26,086 bases of DNA from Bacteroidia bacterium (GCA_026391515.1 JAPLEC010000424.1:1-26086), one strand, 5' to 3'. Numbered from the stretch's first letter, positions 16,558 to 23,949 are shown. Notes: generated from the sequence alone by a model not told the origin. Made by a program: numbers and translations.

Positions 16558-16592
16558 TAATCAGTGAATTACGGTGATATTGTTAAAATTTG

Positions 16593-16600
16593 TATCTTTG
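16593..16600 (+). promoter_or_regulatory. clpP -7 promoter element
   Basis: TATCTTTG matches TAnnTTTG exactly, 25 bp before the clpP ATG and inside the tig-clpP gap. No TTG stands at the proper -33 distance (the TTG at 16580 is too near), so the promoter is only half matched. Confidence 0.5.
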
Positions 16601-16625
16601 TTCCTTAATTTTAAAGACTACAAAA

Positions 16626-17303
16626 ATGAGCAATATTGGCGATTTCGGTAAATATGCAAGAAGCAAACGCGGCGTCAGCAGTTTGTCTCTTCATAGGTAT
16701 GCCTCTATCTGGGGCAGCTATATATCTCCCACAATTATAGAGGAAAGACAGTTAAATGTAGCGTCAATGGATGTATTCTCACGTCTGATGATGGACAGGA
16801 TAATATTCCTTGGCTTACCTATCGACGATTACGTGGCAAACATTATCCAGGCACAGCTGCTCTATCTCGATTCTTCCGATCCTGGTAAGGATATTCAGAT
16901 CTATTTTAACACTCCCGGAGGATCAGTCAATGCCGGACTGGGTATTTATGATACAATGCAATACATTTCAGCCGACATTGCAACTATTTGTACCGGAATG
17001 GCCGCATCTATGGGTGCTGTATTGCTCACCGCAGGTAAAAAGGGTAAAAGATCTGCTTTGAAGCATTCACGGATAATGATACATCAACCAGCAGGTGGAT
17101 TTGAAGGTCAGGCATCAGATATCGAGATCCAGGCTCGTGAAATTATAAAGCTTAAAAAAGAGCTTTACGAGATAATAGCATTCCATTCCGGTAACTCTGT
17201 GGAAAAAGTTGAAAAAGACTCTGACAGAGATTATTGGATGACATCACAGGAAGCAAAAGATTACGGAATGATCGATGAAATCCTCCAAAAAAGCGCACAT
17301 TAG
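16626..17303 (+). CDS. clpP: ATP-dependent Clp protease proteolytic subunit
   Basis: A 225-residue serine peptidase that forms the two-heptamer chamber of ClpXP. The catalytic triad is visible: Ser128 in GMAASMG, His153 in IMIHQPAGG, and Asp202 in SDRDYWM. NTPGGSVNAG is the oxyanion/strand region. The frame also opens at TTG 16590, adding 12 residues (MYLCSLILKTTK); that extension would cover the -7 element and has no family support, so ATG 16626 is chosen. The N-terminal 30 or so residues before the conserved core probably form a propeptide. It is six bases upstream of clpX. Confidence 0.95.
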   Translation: MSNIGDFGKYARSKRGVSSLSLHRYASIWGSYISPTIIEERQLNVASMDVFSRLMMDRIIFLGLPIDDYVANIIQAQLLYLDSSDPGKDIQIYFNTPGGSVNAGLGIYDTMQYISADIATICTGMAASMGAVLLTAGKKGKRSALKHSRIMIHQPAGGFEGQASDIEIQAREIIKLKKELYEIIAFHSGNSVEKVEKDSDRDYWMTSQEAKDYGMIDEILQKSAH

Positions 17304-17309
17304 TTTAAA

Positions 17310-18527
17310 ATGGATAAGTGTTCATTCTGCGGCAGGACAAAGAAAGAGGCCAGCATTCTTATTGCCGGACTTGAAGGTCATATTTGTGATCATTGTATCG
17401 AGCAGGCTTATTCTATTATGAATGAAGAGCTTGGAACTAAAAAAAATATTTCATTCGATACAATAAACCTTCTTAAGCCTGCTGAAATTAAAGCTTTTAT
17501 CGATCAGTATGTTATCGGACAGGATATGGCCAAAAAGATTATATCTGTAGCAGTCTATAATCATTATAAAAGATTGATGCAGAAACCTGATCCTGATGAT
17601 ATTGAAATTGAAAAATCGAATATAATTCTTGTTGGTGAGACAGGTACGGGTAAGACACTTCTGGCAAGAACTGTTGCAAGAATGCTTCATGTTCCTTTTA
17701 CTATTGTTGATGCAACTGTTCTTACTGAAGCAGGTTATGTCGGAGAAGATATTGAAAGCCTTCTTACCCGTCTGCTTCAGAACGCGGAATATGACGTAAA
17801 GGCAGCTGAAAAAGGTATAGTTTTTATAGATGAGATCGACAAAATTGCAAGAAAAGAGGGTGATAATCCTTCAATAACACGCGATGTATCAGGCGAAGGG
17901 GTTCAGCAGGGACTTCTGAAGCTCCTTGAGGGATCAATCGTTAATGTACCTCCCCAGGGAGGACGTAAGCACCCTGAACAAAAAATGATACCTGTCGATA
18001 CCAAAAATATTCTCTTTATCTGCGGAGGTGCATTCGTTGGCATTGAAAAGAAAATAGCCAGCAGACTTAATACTCAAATTATTGGTTACGGCGCATCAAA
18101 GATCAGGGAAAAGGTCGATAAGGATAATTTTCTTAAATATATTGCTCCACAAGACCTGAGAGCATTTGGACTTATCCCTGAGATCATAGGCAGACTACCG
18201 GTTGTTACCCATCTTGATCCGCTCGATAAAAAAGCTCTCAGGGCTATCCTTACCGAACCTAAAAATGCACTTGTCAAGCAATATATTAAACTTTTCAAGA
18301 TGGATAATATTGAGCTTACCTTTGCAGATGGAGTCCTTGATTTTATTGTCGATAAGGCAGTTGAGTTCAAGCTTGGCGCCCGGGGTCTCAGATCAATATG
18401 CGAAGCAATAATGCTTGATGCTATGTTTGAAATGCCATCGTTAGGAAAAGACGAGCTTACTATTACAATAGATTATGCAAGTCATAAGCTCGAAAGAATT
18501 GATATGAAGGTGTTGAAAGCATCATAA
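17310..18527 (+). CDS. clpX: ATP-dependent Clp protease ATP-binding subunit ClpX
   Basis: A 405-residue AAA+ unfoldase that feeds substrates to ClpP. The N-terminal zinc domain has Cys4, Cys7, Cys26 and Cys29. Walker A is GETGTGKT (109-116), with Glu where many homologues have Pro. Walker B is IVFIDEIDKI. The pore loop GYVGED and the ClpP-docking loop in IIGYGA (equivalent to IGF) are present, as is the sensor 2 region GARGLRS. The start at 17310 follows clpP by six bases, so the two are co-translated. A strong terminator follows the stop codon at once. Confidence 0.96.
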   Translation: MDKCSFCGRTKKEASILIAGLEGHICDHCIEQAYSIMNEELGTKKNISFDTINLLKPAEIKAFIDQYVIGQDMAKKIISVAVYNHYKRLMQKPDPDDIEIEKSNIILVGETGTGKTLLARTVARMLHVPFTIVDATVLTEAGYVGEDIESLLTRLLQNAEYDVKAAEKGIVFIDEIDKIARKEGDNPSITRDVSGEGVQQGLLKLLEGSIVNVPPQGGRKHPEQKMIPVDTKNILFICGGAFVGIEKKIASRLNTQIIGYGASKIREKVDKDNFLKYIAPQDLRAFGLIPEIIGRLPVVTHLDPLDKKALRAILTEPKNALVKQYIKLFKMDNIELTFADGVLDFIVDKAVEFKLGARGLRSICEAIMLDAMFEMPSLGKDELTITIDYASHKLERIDMKVLKAS

Positions 18528-18530
18528 AAA

Positions 18531-18558
18531 AAGAGGCTGAAAATTCAGCCTCTTTTTT
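18531..18558. terminator. Bidirectional intrinsic terminator after clpX
   Basis: AAGAGGCTGAA (18531-18541) pairs with TTCAGCCTCTT (18544-18554), flanked by an A-run on the left and a T-run on the right. It can therefore terminate clpX on the plus strand and the converging lipoprotein gene on the minus strand. Confidence 0.9.
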
Positions 18559-18574
18559 ATGATTCAAAATCCTT

Positions 18575-19432
18575 CTATCTTCCCATGCTGCGATGACGGA
18601 ACCTTAGCGTTACCTCTTTTGAATAGCCACCTGAAGTCACTGTTGCAAGTGCGTCACATTCACCCAAACCAAAATCCACAACAACAGGATTCAATCCTTC
18701 TCTTTCAATATTTACAACACCGCTCACGATAAACATGCATACACGTTTCCAGTGCAACTCTGTTGTAATCGTAGTTGAATAAGCAACATCATTAATTGTC
18801 AGACCTTCCCCGGTTCCTGTAATCATACATTCATCATCCCAGATGTTCCTGGTATAAAGACCAGCTGTCCATTCCCTTTCCTGTTCAAAAGAACGTTCAA
18901 TGATGTCTCCGTCAGGTAATGTGAGCTTACCACCGGTAAGAGTAACCTTGAAGACCATATTACCATCATTGTTGGTACCCATATTTTCATGTACTTTGGT
19001 ACCTTCAACTTTAATACCGTTGATATAATAATTATCAAGAGTGACTGTCTTTTTTGAACCAGTTGTCAGTCTTGGGCCAGTTACTACAATTATAATCTTA
19101 CCCGATCTTGTATTATTGTATAATCCGATACAACCGGTTCCGAAATCGATTGTAATGGTTTTTGGCCAAACTGCATCTGAAGGATGATCAATTGTTACTG
19201 TCGGGCATGAATCTGACAATACATTTGATTTTGCATTACCACCTTTCTGATAATCATCAAGAATAATGTCAGCATTATCGACGGTGTTGAATACATCCTC
19301 AAAAACAGCATCTATTACAGCAGCATCATCAGCCATATCAAGACTTGCCTGGTCAATTGTGGGTTCTTTGGTACATGATGCAATTGAAAGTATTGCAAGA
19401 GCTGCAATCATTAAAAAAATCTTTGTTTTCAT
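18575..19432 (-). CDS. Hypothetical lipoprotein of unknown function
   Basis: 285 residues, family not recognised. The start MKTKIFLMIAALAILSIASC has a Lys-led hydrophobic signal and the lipobox IASC with Cys20, so SPII processing and membrane anchoring are expected. An acidic linker follows (DMADDAAVIDAVFEDVF, then DNADIILDDY). The rest is mostly beta-type sequence with many Thr and Val and several Cys (SDSCPTV, GTGCIG, DDECMI, KRVCMF, GECDAL), all of which could form disulfides in the periplasm or outside. Repeated phrases of the type VTxDFGxGC (TITIDFGTGCIG and VVVDFGLGECDA) suggest an internal duplication. The frame extends to a TTG at 19468, but ATG 19432 gives the clean signal peptide. 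It stands alone, convergent with clpX. Confidence 0.85.
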   Translation of the reverse strand: MKTKIFLMIAALAILSIASCTKEPTIDQASLDMADDAAVIDAVFEDVFNTVDNADIILDDYQKGGNAKSNVLSDSCPTVTIDHPSDAVWPKTITIDFGTGCIGLYNNTRSGKIIIVVTGPRLTTGSKKTVTLDNYYINGIKVEGTKVHENMGTNNDGNMVFKVTLTGGKLTLPDGDIIERSFEQEREWTAGLYTRNIWDDECMITGTGEGLTINDVAYSTTITTELHWKRVCMFIVSGVVNIEREGLNPVVVDFGLGECDALATVTSGGYSKEVTLRFRHRSMGR

Positions 19433-19540
19433 AAATCTTATTTTTAAGTGAGCAATTTCGATTAACAACCTTTTAGATGCAGGATTAATAAAAAGGTTTA
19501 ATTAAAAACAGAAATTTTCTTTGATTATTATTTCTACTGT

Positions 19541-19599
19541 GAGATTCCTCATTTATCCGCCAGCTGGCGGATTCATTCCGAGCGCCTGTTAGGAATCTT
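19541..19599. repeat. Dispersed-type palindromic repeat overlapping the folA 3' end
   Basis: AGATTCCT (19542-19549) and AGGAATCT (19591-19598) are inverted copies. Between them lies a perfect 18-bp palindrome, ATCCGCCAGCTGGCGGAT (19555-19572), and the phrase TCATTCCGAGCG. The combination of TCATTCCGAGCG with AGGAATCT resembles, from memory, a short interspersed repeat found in many bacterial genomes including Bacteroidota. The right arm lies inside folA and encodes its last residues; the palindrome touches the folA stop codon. Confidence 0.75.
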
Positions 19600-20085
19600 T
19601 CTCACCCTTTCGTATATAATATATGTATAAGGTACCGGACTCCCTTCATTTACCGCAAATTCCTCTTTTTCAACAACTTCCCAGATTTTAGGATCAATTT
19701 TGGGGAAAAATACATCAGCTGGTGATTTTTTATGCACATGTGTTATATAGAGCCTGTCGGCAAGGGGTATGAACTGGTTGTAAATACTTCCTCCTCCAAT
19801 AATAAAAATCTCTTCTTCTTTTTTGCATTTGCCCAATGCATCTTCTATTGAATATGCAGCTATTGCGTCACTAAAGCTTTCATGCGGGATATCTGTAATA
19901 ACTACATTCTTCCGGCCCGTGAGCGGTTTTCTGGGAAGTGATTCCCATGTCCTCTTGCCCATGATAACAGTTTTTCCGTAAGTGAGCCTTTTGAAACGTT
20001 TTAGATCTTCAGAAATATGCCATAAAAGCTCGTTCTTATTCCCTATCCCAAGATCTTCAGAAACAGCTACAATAATTGAAATCAT
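19573..20085 (-). CDS. folA: Dihydrofolate reductase
   Basis: A 170-residue NADPH-dependent enzyme that regenerates tetrahydrofolate after thymidylate synthesis. The order is MISIIVAVSEDLGIGNKNEL, then LWHISEDLKRFK with Trp22 and the substrate-binding Asp27, then VIMGKRTWESL, RKNVVITD, and IFIIGGGSIYNQF, the NADPH loop. The frame opens 16 codons earlier (20133), but the extra part overlaps thyA and is unlike the family, so ATG 20085 is chosen; thyA ends 10 bp upstream. The last residues (KIPNRRSE) lie in a repeat element, so the native C-terminus may have been replaced. The enzyme is the classical target of trimethoprim-type inhibitors. Confidence 0.95.
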   Translation of the reverse strand: MISIIVAVSEDLGIGNKNELLWHISEDLKRFKRLTYGKTVIMGKRTWESLPRKPLTGRKNVVITDIPHESFSDAIAAYSIEDALGKCKKEEEIFIIGGGSIYNQFIPLADRLYITHVHKKSPADVFFPKIDPKIWEVVEKEEFAVNEGSPVPYTYIIYERVRKIPNRRSE

Positions 20086-20095
20086 AAAAATGAAA

Positions 20096-20890
20096 TTATA
20101 CTGAAATATCTCCTTTAATATGAGGATGAGCAATGTAATCAGACAGGGTAAAATCTTCGTATATGAATTTTAAAATATCATCGACAGATGGATTAATTAC
20201 CATTTTAGGCAATGGATAAGGTTCCCTCGTAAGCTGAAGCTTTACCTGCTCAATATGATTCAGGTAAATGTGGGCGTCTCCGAGCGTGTGAACAAAATCA
20301 CCTGGTTTCAAACCAGTCACCTGAGCAACCATCAGTGTAAGAAGGGCATACGAGGCAATATTGAATGGCACACCAATAAAAATATCGCAGCTTCGCTGGT
20401 ACAGCTGACAGGATAATTTTCCTTCTGCCACATAAAACTGGAACATCAGATGACAGGGAGGAAGAGCCATCTTTTCAATTTCGCCAACATTCCAGGCACT
20501 TACTATAAGACGACGAGAATCGGACGATTTCTTAATATTTTTAATCACTTCTGAAAGCTGGTCAATATTTTTTCCGTCAGCAGTTGGCCATGATCGCCAC
20601 TGGTAACCGTAAACCGGACCGAGGTTTCCATCTTTATCTGCCCATTCGTTCCATATTTTTACTCCATTATCGTTCAGGTACTTAATATTTGTACTGCCGG
20701 ATATGAACCAGAGCAGTTCATGAATGATTGATTTCAGGTGTAGCTTCTTTGTTGTCAGAAGCGGGAAACCCTCTTCAAGGTTAAATCTCATCTGGTAACC
20801 AAATACGCTTATAGTACCGGTCCCGGTCCTGTCCTTCTTTTCGGCTCCGTTTTTAATTACATGATCCAGAAGATCAAGATATTGCTTCAT
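20096..20890 (-). CDS. thyA: Thymidylate synthase (ThyA type)
   Basis: 264 residues, exactly the length of E. coli ThyA. It methylates dUMP to dTMP with methylene-tetrahydrofolate and yields dihydrofolate, the FolA substrate. Motifs are DRTGTGT with the phosphate-binding Arg, GFPLLTTKK, ELLWFISGSTN, GPVYGYQWRSW, the catalytic Cys146 in ALPPCH, QRSCDIFIGVPFNIASYA with the phosphate-binding Arg and dUMP-binding Asn, and DAHIYLNH. No residues seem missing. The gene lies 18 bp after the GH97 gene and 10 bp before folA on the same strand, with no promoter consensus in either gap. Confidence 0.97.
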   Translation of the reverse strand: MKQYLDLLDHVIKNGAEKKDRTGTGTISVFGYQMRFNLEEGFPLLTTKKLHLKSIIHELLWFISGSTNIKYLNDNGVKIWNEWADKDGNLGPVYGYQWRSWPTADGKNIDQLSEVIKNIKKSSDSRRLIVSAWNVGEIEKMALPPCHLMFQFYVAEGKLSCQLYQRSCDIFIGVPFNIASYALLTLMVAQVTGLKPGDFVHTLGDAHIYLNHIEQVKLQLTREPYPLPKMVINPSVDDILKFIYEDFTLSDYIAHPHIKGDISV

Positions 20891-20908
20891 TTGTCCTTAA
20901 TAGTTGGT

Positions 20909-22855
20909 CTATTTCGGTGAAACTTTTGCTATCCAACCGCCTCCTGGTGCAAGGTTGATTTTCATCTTGTCACCTGATTTAACACTGGTTTTCATGTGCT
21001 TATAATCCTGTGCATGACGGTCAGCATTAATTCCATCCTGGAATATTTCCATTTCATAGTCGCCTGCAGGCAGGAACGACATATTAATTTCCATCTCCCG
21101 TTTACTCCAGTCAGTTAAAGCTCCTATAAACCAGTCTTTTCCTGATTGCCGGGCAAGTAGCAGGTAATCGCCGATTTTTGCATCGAGGACTTTCAGCTCA
21201 TCCCAGACAACTGGAATCTTGACAAGAAAATCTGTACACTCCTGCTCCCTCATATAATTTGTAGGAGAATCCGAGAGCATTTGCAAGGGGCTTTCGTAAA
21301 TGACATACAACGCCATCTGGTGCACCCTGGTTCCCTGGCTTGCAGGCCTTGTAAATTGGGGATTGAAGTTTGATCTGTCCATATTTATCATTGCCCCCGG
21401 CGTATAATCCATCGGACCGGCAACCATCCTTGTAAAAGCCAGTGTTATATCGTGATCGGGGGTGATATCTTTGCTCCACTTGCTGTTTTCCATTCCTTTA
21501 ACACCTTCTCTTGTCAGGGCATTTGGATATGTACGGCCTATGCCATCAGGTTTGTATGCACCGTGGAAATCAATTATCAGATGATGTGAAGCAGTTTTTT
21601 GAATTGCTTCATGATAAAAGTTTACCACTTTCTGATCATCTCTTTGCATAAAATCGACTTTGACTCCCTTAACTCCCCATTTTTCATAAAGGGCACAGGC
21701 GTCATCAATTTTATCCCAGAATGTTTTCCAGACAACCCATAAGATCATACCTACATTCTTACTTTCGGCATATTTGCAAAGTTCAGGAATATTGATGGCA
21801 GGTATTGATTCGAGGACAGTTCCTGATTTGTACCATCCTTCATCCAGAATAATATATTCGATCCCGTTTTTTGAAGCAAAGTCGATATAATATTTATAAG
21901 TATCGTTATTTATGCCTGCTCTGAAATCGACTCCGTAAATATTAAGCGCATTCCACCAGTCCCATGCTACCTGGCCCGGTTTAATCCATTTTGTATCAGT
22001 AAGCTTATTAGGTGGTGCAAGCTTAAAGATCAGATCGCTTTCAATCAGCTGTCCGTCATTTCCTGCAATTACGAATGCTCTCCACGGGAATGTTCTGGTA
22101 CCCTTTGTCGAAGCAATATAATCTTTTGTTTTAGTTACAATCAGGTTGCGATCGCCTTTAAGCTTCTCTTCTTCCGGATAATATGGATGTATGCCAATAA
22201 GCTTGCCCGAACCTGCACCTCTAAGCCACATTCCCGGATAATCGTCTATATCCGACTCTGTCAGCAGAACATTGACCCCGTTTGCAACAAAAAGTGTCGG
22301 CAGGCTGGCAAGATGCTTATCGCTAATTGTATCGAGCGAAGAATGGATAAATATTCTTTCATTGTGTGACATGAAGCTTTCTTCAAGCGGATACCATGCA
22401 TATGATTTTGCGGGAAATTGCAGTTCAGTAATCTCATTTTTAACAATGATATCATCTTTAAGGAAAGTCTCAAATCTGTAAGCAATACCATCATTGTAAG
22501 CTCTGAATTGAACTCCAAAACCTGATTTGAAGGTAATTAACAGTGTGTTGCAGTTATCCGGTATTTTTGATCTTTTGTTGGACACAACAGGTTCTATAAC
22601 CTGGTTCACCTGACCATAAACAGCTTTCTTTACTGTTTCATTTTCACCGAGCACTTTATTTGTGCCAAGAGTCATCCCGGCTTTGATAGAAGTTATTATC
22701 TCCCGGCCTTCGTATGTTGCTGACCATTTCACATCAGGACCTGCACTGACAGTTACAACAATTTTACCGTCAGGTGAGCTCAATTTGTAATCTTTTGAAA
22801 AAGAATAGTTTACTGCAAACAGCAGCAAAAATGATAATAAAAATAGACGCTTCAT
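20909..22855 (-). CDS. Glycoside hydrolase family 97, probably retaining alpha-galactosidase type
   Basis: A 648-residue secreted glycosidase. MKRLFLLSFLLLFAVNYSFS is an SPI-like signal peptide; no lipobox is seen. The GH97 N-terminal beta domain (about 21-290) begins SSPDGKIVVTV. The barrel starts around GQVAWDWWNAL (295-304), and the C-terminal beta domain ends GGGWIAKV. GVKVDFMQRDDQ places an Asp at 401 where the retaining subgroup (studied in Bacteroides alpha-galactosidases) has its nucleophile, and Glu456 in GMENSKW is 55 residues later, the acid/base spacing I recall for that group; inverting SusB-type enzymes lack this Asp. The substrate is therefore probably an alpha-galactoside, by inference. 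No SusC/SusD pair is near. It is upstream of thyA in a possible operon. Confidence 0.9.
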   Translation of the reverse strand: MKRLFLLSFLLLFAVNYSFSKDYKLSSPDGKIVVTVSAGPDVKWSATYEGREIITSIKAGMTLGTNKVLGENETVKKAVYGQVNQVIEPVVSNKRSKIPDNCNTLLITFKSGFGVQFRAYNDGIAYRFETFLKDDIIVKNEITELQFPAKSYAWYPLEESFMSHNERIFIHSSLDTISDKHLASLPTLFVANGVNVLLTESDIDDYPGMWLRGAGSGKLIGIHPYYPEEEKLKGDRNLIVTKTKDYIASTKGTRTFPWRAFVIAGNDGQLIESDLIFKLAPPNKLTDTKWIKPGQVAWDWWNALNIYGVDFRAGINNDTYKYYIDFASKNGIEYIILDEGWYKSGTVLESIPAINIPELCKYAESKNVGMILWVVWKTFWDKIDDACALYEKWGVKGVKVDFMQRDDQKVVNFYHEAIQKTASHHLIIDFHGAYKPDGIGRTYPNALTREGVKGMENSKWSKDITPDHDITLAFTRMVAGPMDYTPGAMINMDRSNFNPQFTRPASQGTRVHQMALYVIYESPLQMLSDSPTNYMREQECTDFLVKIPVVWDELKVLDAKIGDYLLLARQSGKDWFIGALTDWSKREMEINMSFLPAGDYEMEIFQDGINADRHAQDYKHMKTSVKSGDKMKINLAPGGGWIAKVSPK

Positions 22856-22949
22856 TTTATTATTTACTTATGAGTTTGATACCTGTCCGTGAAAGCTTTT
22901 ATGCTTTTTATAATTCACCAGGCTGTGCTGAAACTTGTTCCTGGTAATT

Positions 22950-23537
22950 TTATTTCTTCTTTCTTTTATCAATTTCATCCCTGATTGCTGCAGCTTTTTC
23001 ATAGTCTTCTGTTTTCACAGCATCGTCAATCATTTTGTAGAGCTCCTCATCAGTAAATGTTCCGTATTTCGTGCTGGACACATGCTTATTTTCATTGTCA
23101 TTTGCAGAAGTAAGTTCTGTTTCGGACGGACTATTTGTCAGCTGAGCTTTTTCCAGGATATCTTCGTTTATATATATAGGGCAACCGAATCTTAAAGCAA
23201 TAGCAACTGCATCAGATGTCCTGCTGTCGATTGAATATTCCTTTTCACCATTGTTGCAGACAAGTCTGGAAAAGAAGACTCCCTCTTCAAGCTTATATAT
23301 CATAACTTCCATAACAGCTATGTTGAACTGATCGGCAAATTTTTTAAAGAGGTCATGTGTTAAGGGTCTGGGTGGCTCCAGATTTTCAAGCTTAATAACG
23401 ATAGCCTGGGCTTCAAATCCACCTATAATAATTGGAATCCTCCTGTTGCCGTTTTCTTCAATTAATAATAAAGCATAGGCTCCCGACTGAGTCTGACTGT
23501 AAGAAATCCCCATTACTTTAAGCTTAATCCTCTTCAT
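22950..23537 (-). CDS. Bifunctional nuclease family (DUF151) protein with UVR motif
   Basis: 195 residues. Residues 1 to about 135 match the BFN/DUF151 domain: KVMGISYSQTQSGAYALLL, then RIPIIIGGFEAQAI, PRPLTHDLF, and SRTSDAVAIALRFGCPIY. A variable Ser/Asn-rich linker follows. The end (FTDEELYKMIDDAV, then YEKAAAIRDEIDKR) is a UVR motif of the UvrB/UvrC type, a small helical hairpin for protein contact. DUF151 proteins have been reported with RNase and DNase activity, but their role in this phylum is not settled. The BFN-UVR arrangement is, from memory, common in Bacteroidota. A TATATTTG -7 element lies about 50 bp upstream. Confidence 0.9.
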   Translation of the reverse strand: MKRIKLKVMGISYSQTQSGAYALLLIEENGNRRIPIIIGGFEAQAIVIKLENLEPPRPLTHDLFKKFADQFNIAVMEVMIYKLEEGVFFSRLVCNNGEKEYSIDSRTSDAVAIALRFGCPIYINEDILEKAQLTNSPSETELTSANDNENKHVSSTKYGTFTDEELYKMIDDAVKTEDYEKAAAIRDEIDKRKKK

Positions 23538-23586
23538 ATCAATTATTTATGCATCAGGAAAACAGGTAATAGCCCATTGTTTCAAA

Positions 23587-23594
23587 CAAATATA
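23587..23594 (-). promoter_or_regulatory. -7 element for the BFN-UVR gene
   Basis: Read on the minus strand, TATATTTG matches TAnnTTTG exactly, 50 bp upstream of the start codon. A TTG at 23613-23611 is only 16 bp away, short for the -33 box, so the full promoter is uncertain. Confidence 0.45.
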
Positions 23595-23649
23595 AAGATA
23601 ATAGAAGTAACAATCCGGCCTATTGAATCCTTTTTTTTCAACAGAAAAG

Positions 23650-23781
23650 ACCCCCTTTCTTGTTTCCCCCAAGGGGAGGCCCGAGCGTTATGAAATAGCT
23701 CAGTGGGCTATTTTAGCGAAGGGGCCAGTTTGCTGCGAGGGATTTTACTCTTTGATTTGAGGGAAGGTTAGGGAAGGGGGT
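23650..23781. repeat. Composite palindromic repeat element
   Basis: ACCCCCTT (23650-23657) and AAGGGGGT (23774-23781) are terminal inverted copies of a 132-bp element. Inside are TCCCC/GGGGA near 23665-23677, GGCCC (23678-23682) with GGGCC (23722-23726), and a hairpin AAATAGC (23693-23699)/GCTATTT (23707-23713). The base composition (C-rich left, G-rich right) is unlike the AT-rich surroundings. No coding capacity and no transposase. It is probably a MITE-like or REP-like dispersed repeat of the same family as 2732-2784 and 9303-9318. Confidence 0.65.
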
Positions 23782-23826
23782 TTATTCTTATGAAGGTTTT
23801 ATAAATCAAAAAAATAGCCCAAGTGG

Positions 23827-23856
23827 TTTGTAAATAATCTAATTTATATATCTTTG
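23827..23856 (+). promoter_or_regulatory. rplU-rpmA promoter
   Basis: TTTG (23827-23830), 18 bp, then TATCTTTG (23849-23856). Both boxes fit the Bacteroidota consensus. Initiation near 23863 would give a leader of about 87 bases before the rplU ATG. Confidence 0.75.
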
Positions 23857-23875
23857 CAGTCCAAAATTGAATTAA

Positions 23876-23924
23876 TCCGAAGAGGCTTCCGGAAGACATA
23901 AAATCACTTATGTTTATACGCCTC
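23876..23924 (+). promoter_or_regulatory. Candidate structured leader of rplU mRNA
   Basis: Within the predicted leader, GAGGC (23882-23886) can pair with GCCTC (23920-23924), enclosing a self-complementary TTCCGGAA (23887-23894) and a hairpin ACATAA (23896-23901)/TTATGT (23908-23913) with a six-base loop. A competing pairing, GAAG upstream of AGG with CTTC, would break the outer stem. This could be a ribosomal-protein autoregulatory leader; I do not recognise it as a named family. Confidence 0.4.
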
Positions 23925-23949
23925 ACGGAGTAACATAATAGTAAAAAAG

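Larger units (their letters stand above)
23538..23949. other. 412-bp gene-free region between BFN protein and rplU
   Basis: No open frame with coding character was found. From left to right it holds the BFN leader and its -7 element (23587-23594, minus), a composite palindromic repeat (23650-23781), a short AT-rich stretch, the rplU promoter (23827-23856) and a structured rplU leader (about 23863-23949). AATAGCCCA appears at 23568-23576 and 23813-23821, and inverted at 23704-23712. Confidence 0.75.

Noticed and set aside
16570..16582. -33 box for clpP
   Set aside because: The TTG at 16580 is only 10 bp from the -7 element and no other TTG lies at 18-20 bp, so a full promoter was not called.
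16590..16625. 12-residue upstream extension of clpP from a TTG
   Set aside because: It would overlap the -7 element and adds residues with no ClpP match; ATG 16626 is a normal start.
19433..19468. TTG start for the hypothetical lipoprotein
   Set aside because: It would put 12 polar residues before a clean lipoprotein signal peptide; ATG 19432 is better.
20086..20133. 16-residue upstream extension of folA
   Set aside because: It overlaps thyA and is not DHFR-like; MISIIVAVSEDLGIG is the expected N-terminus.
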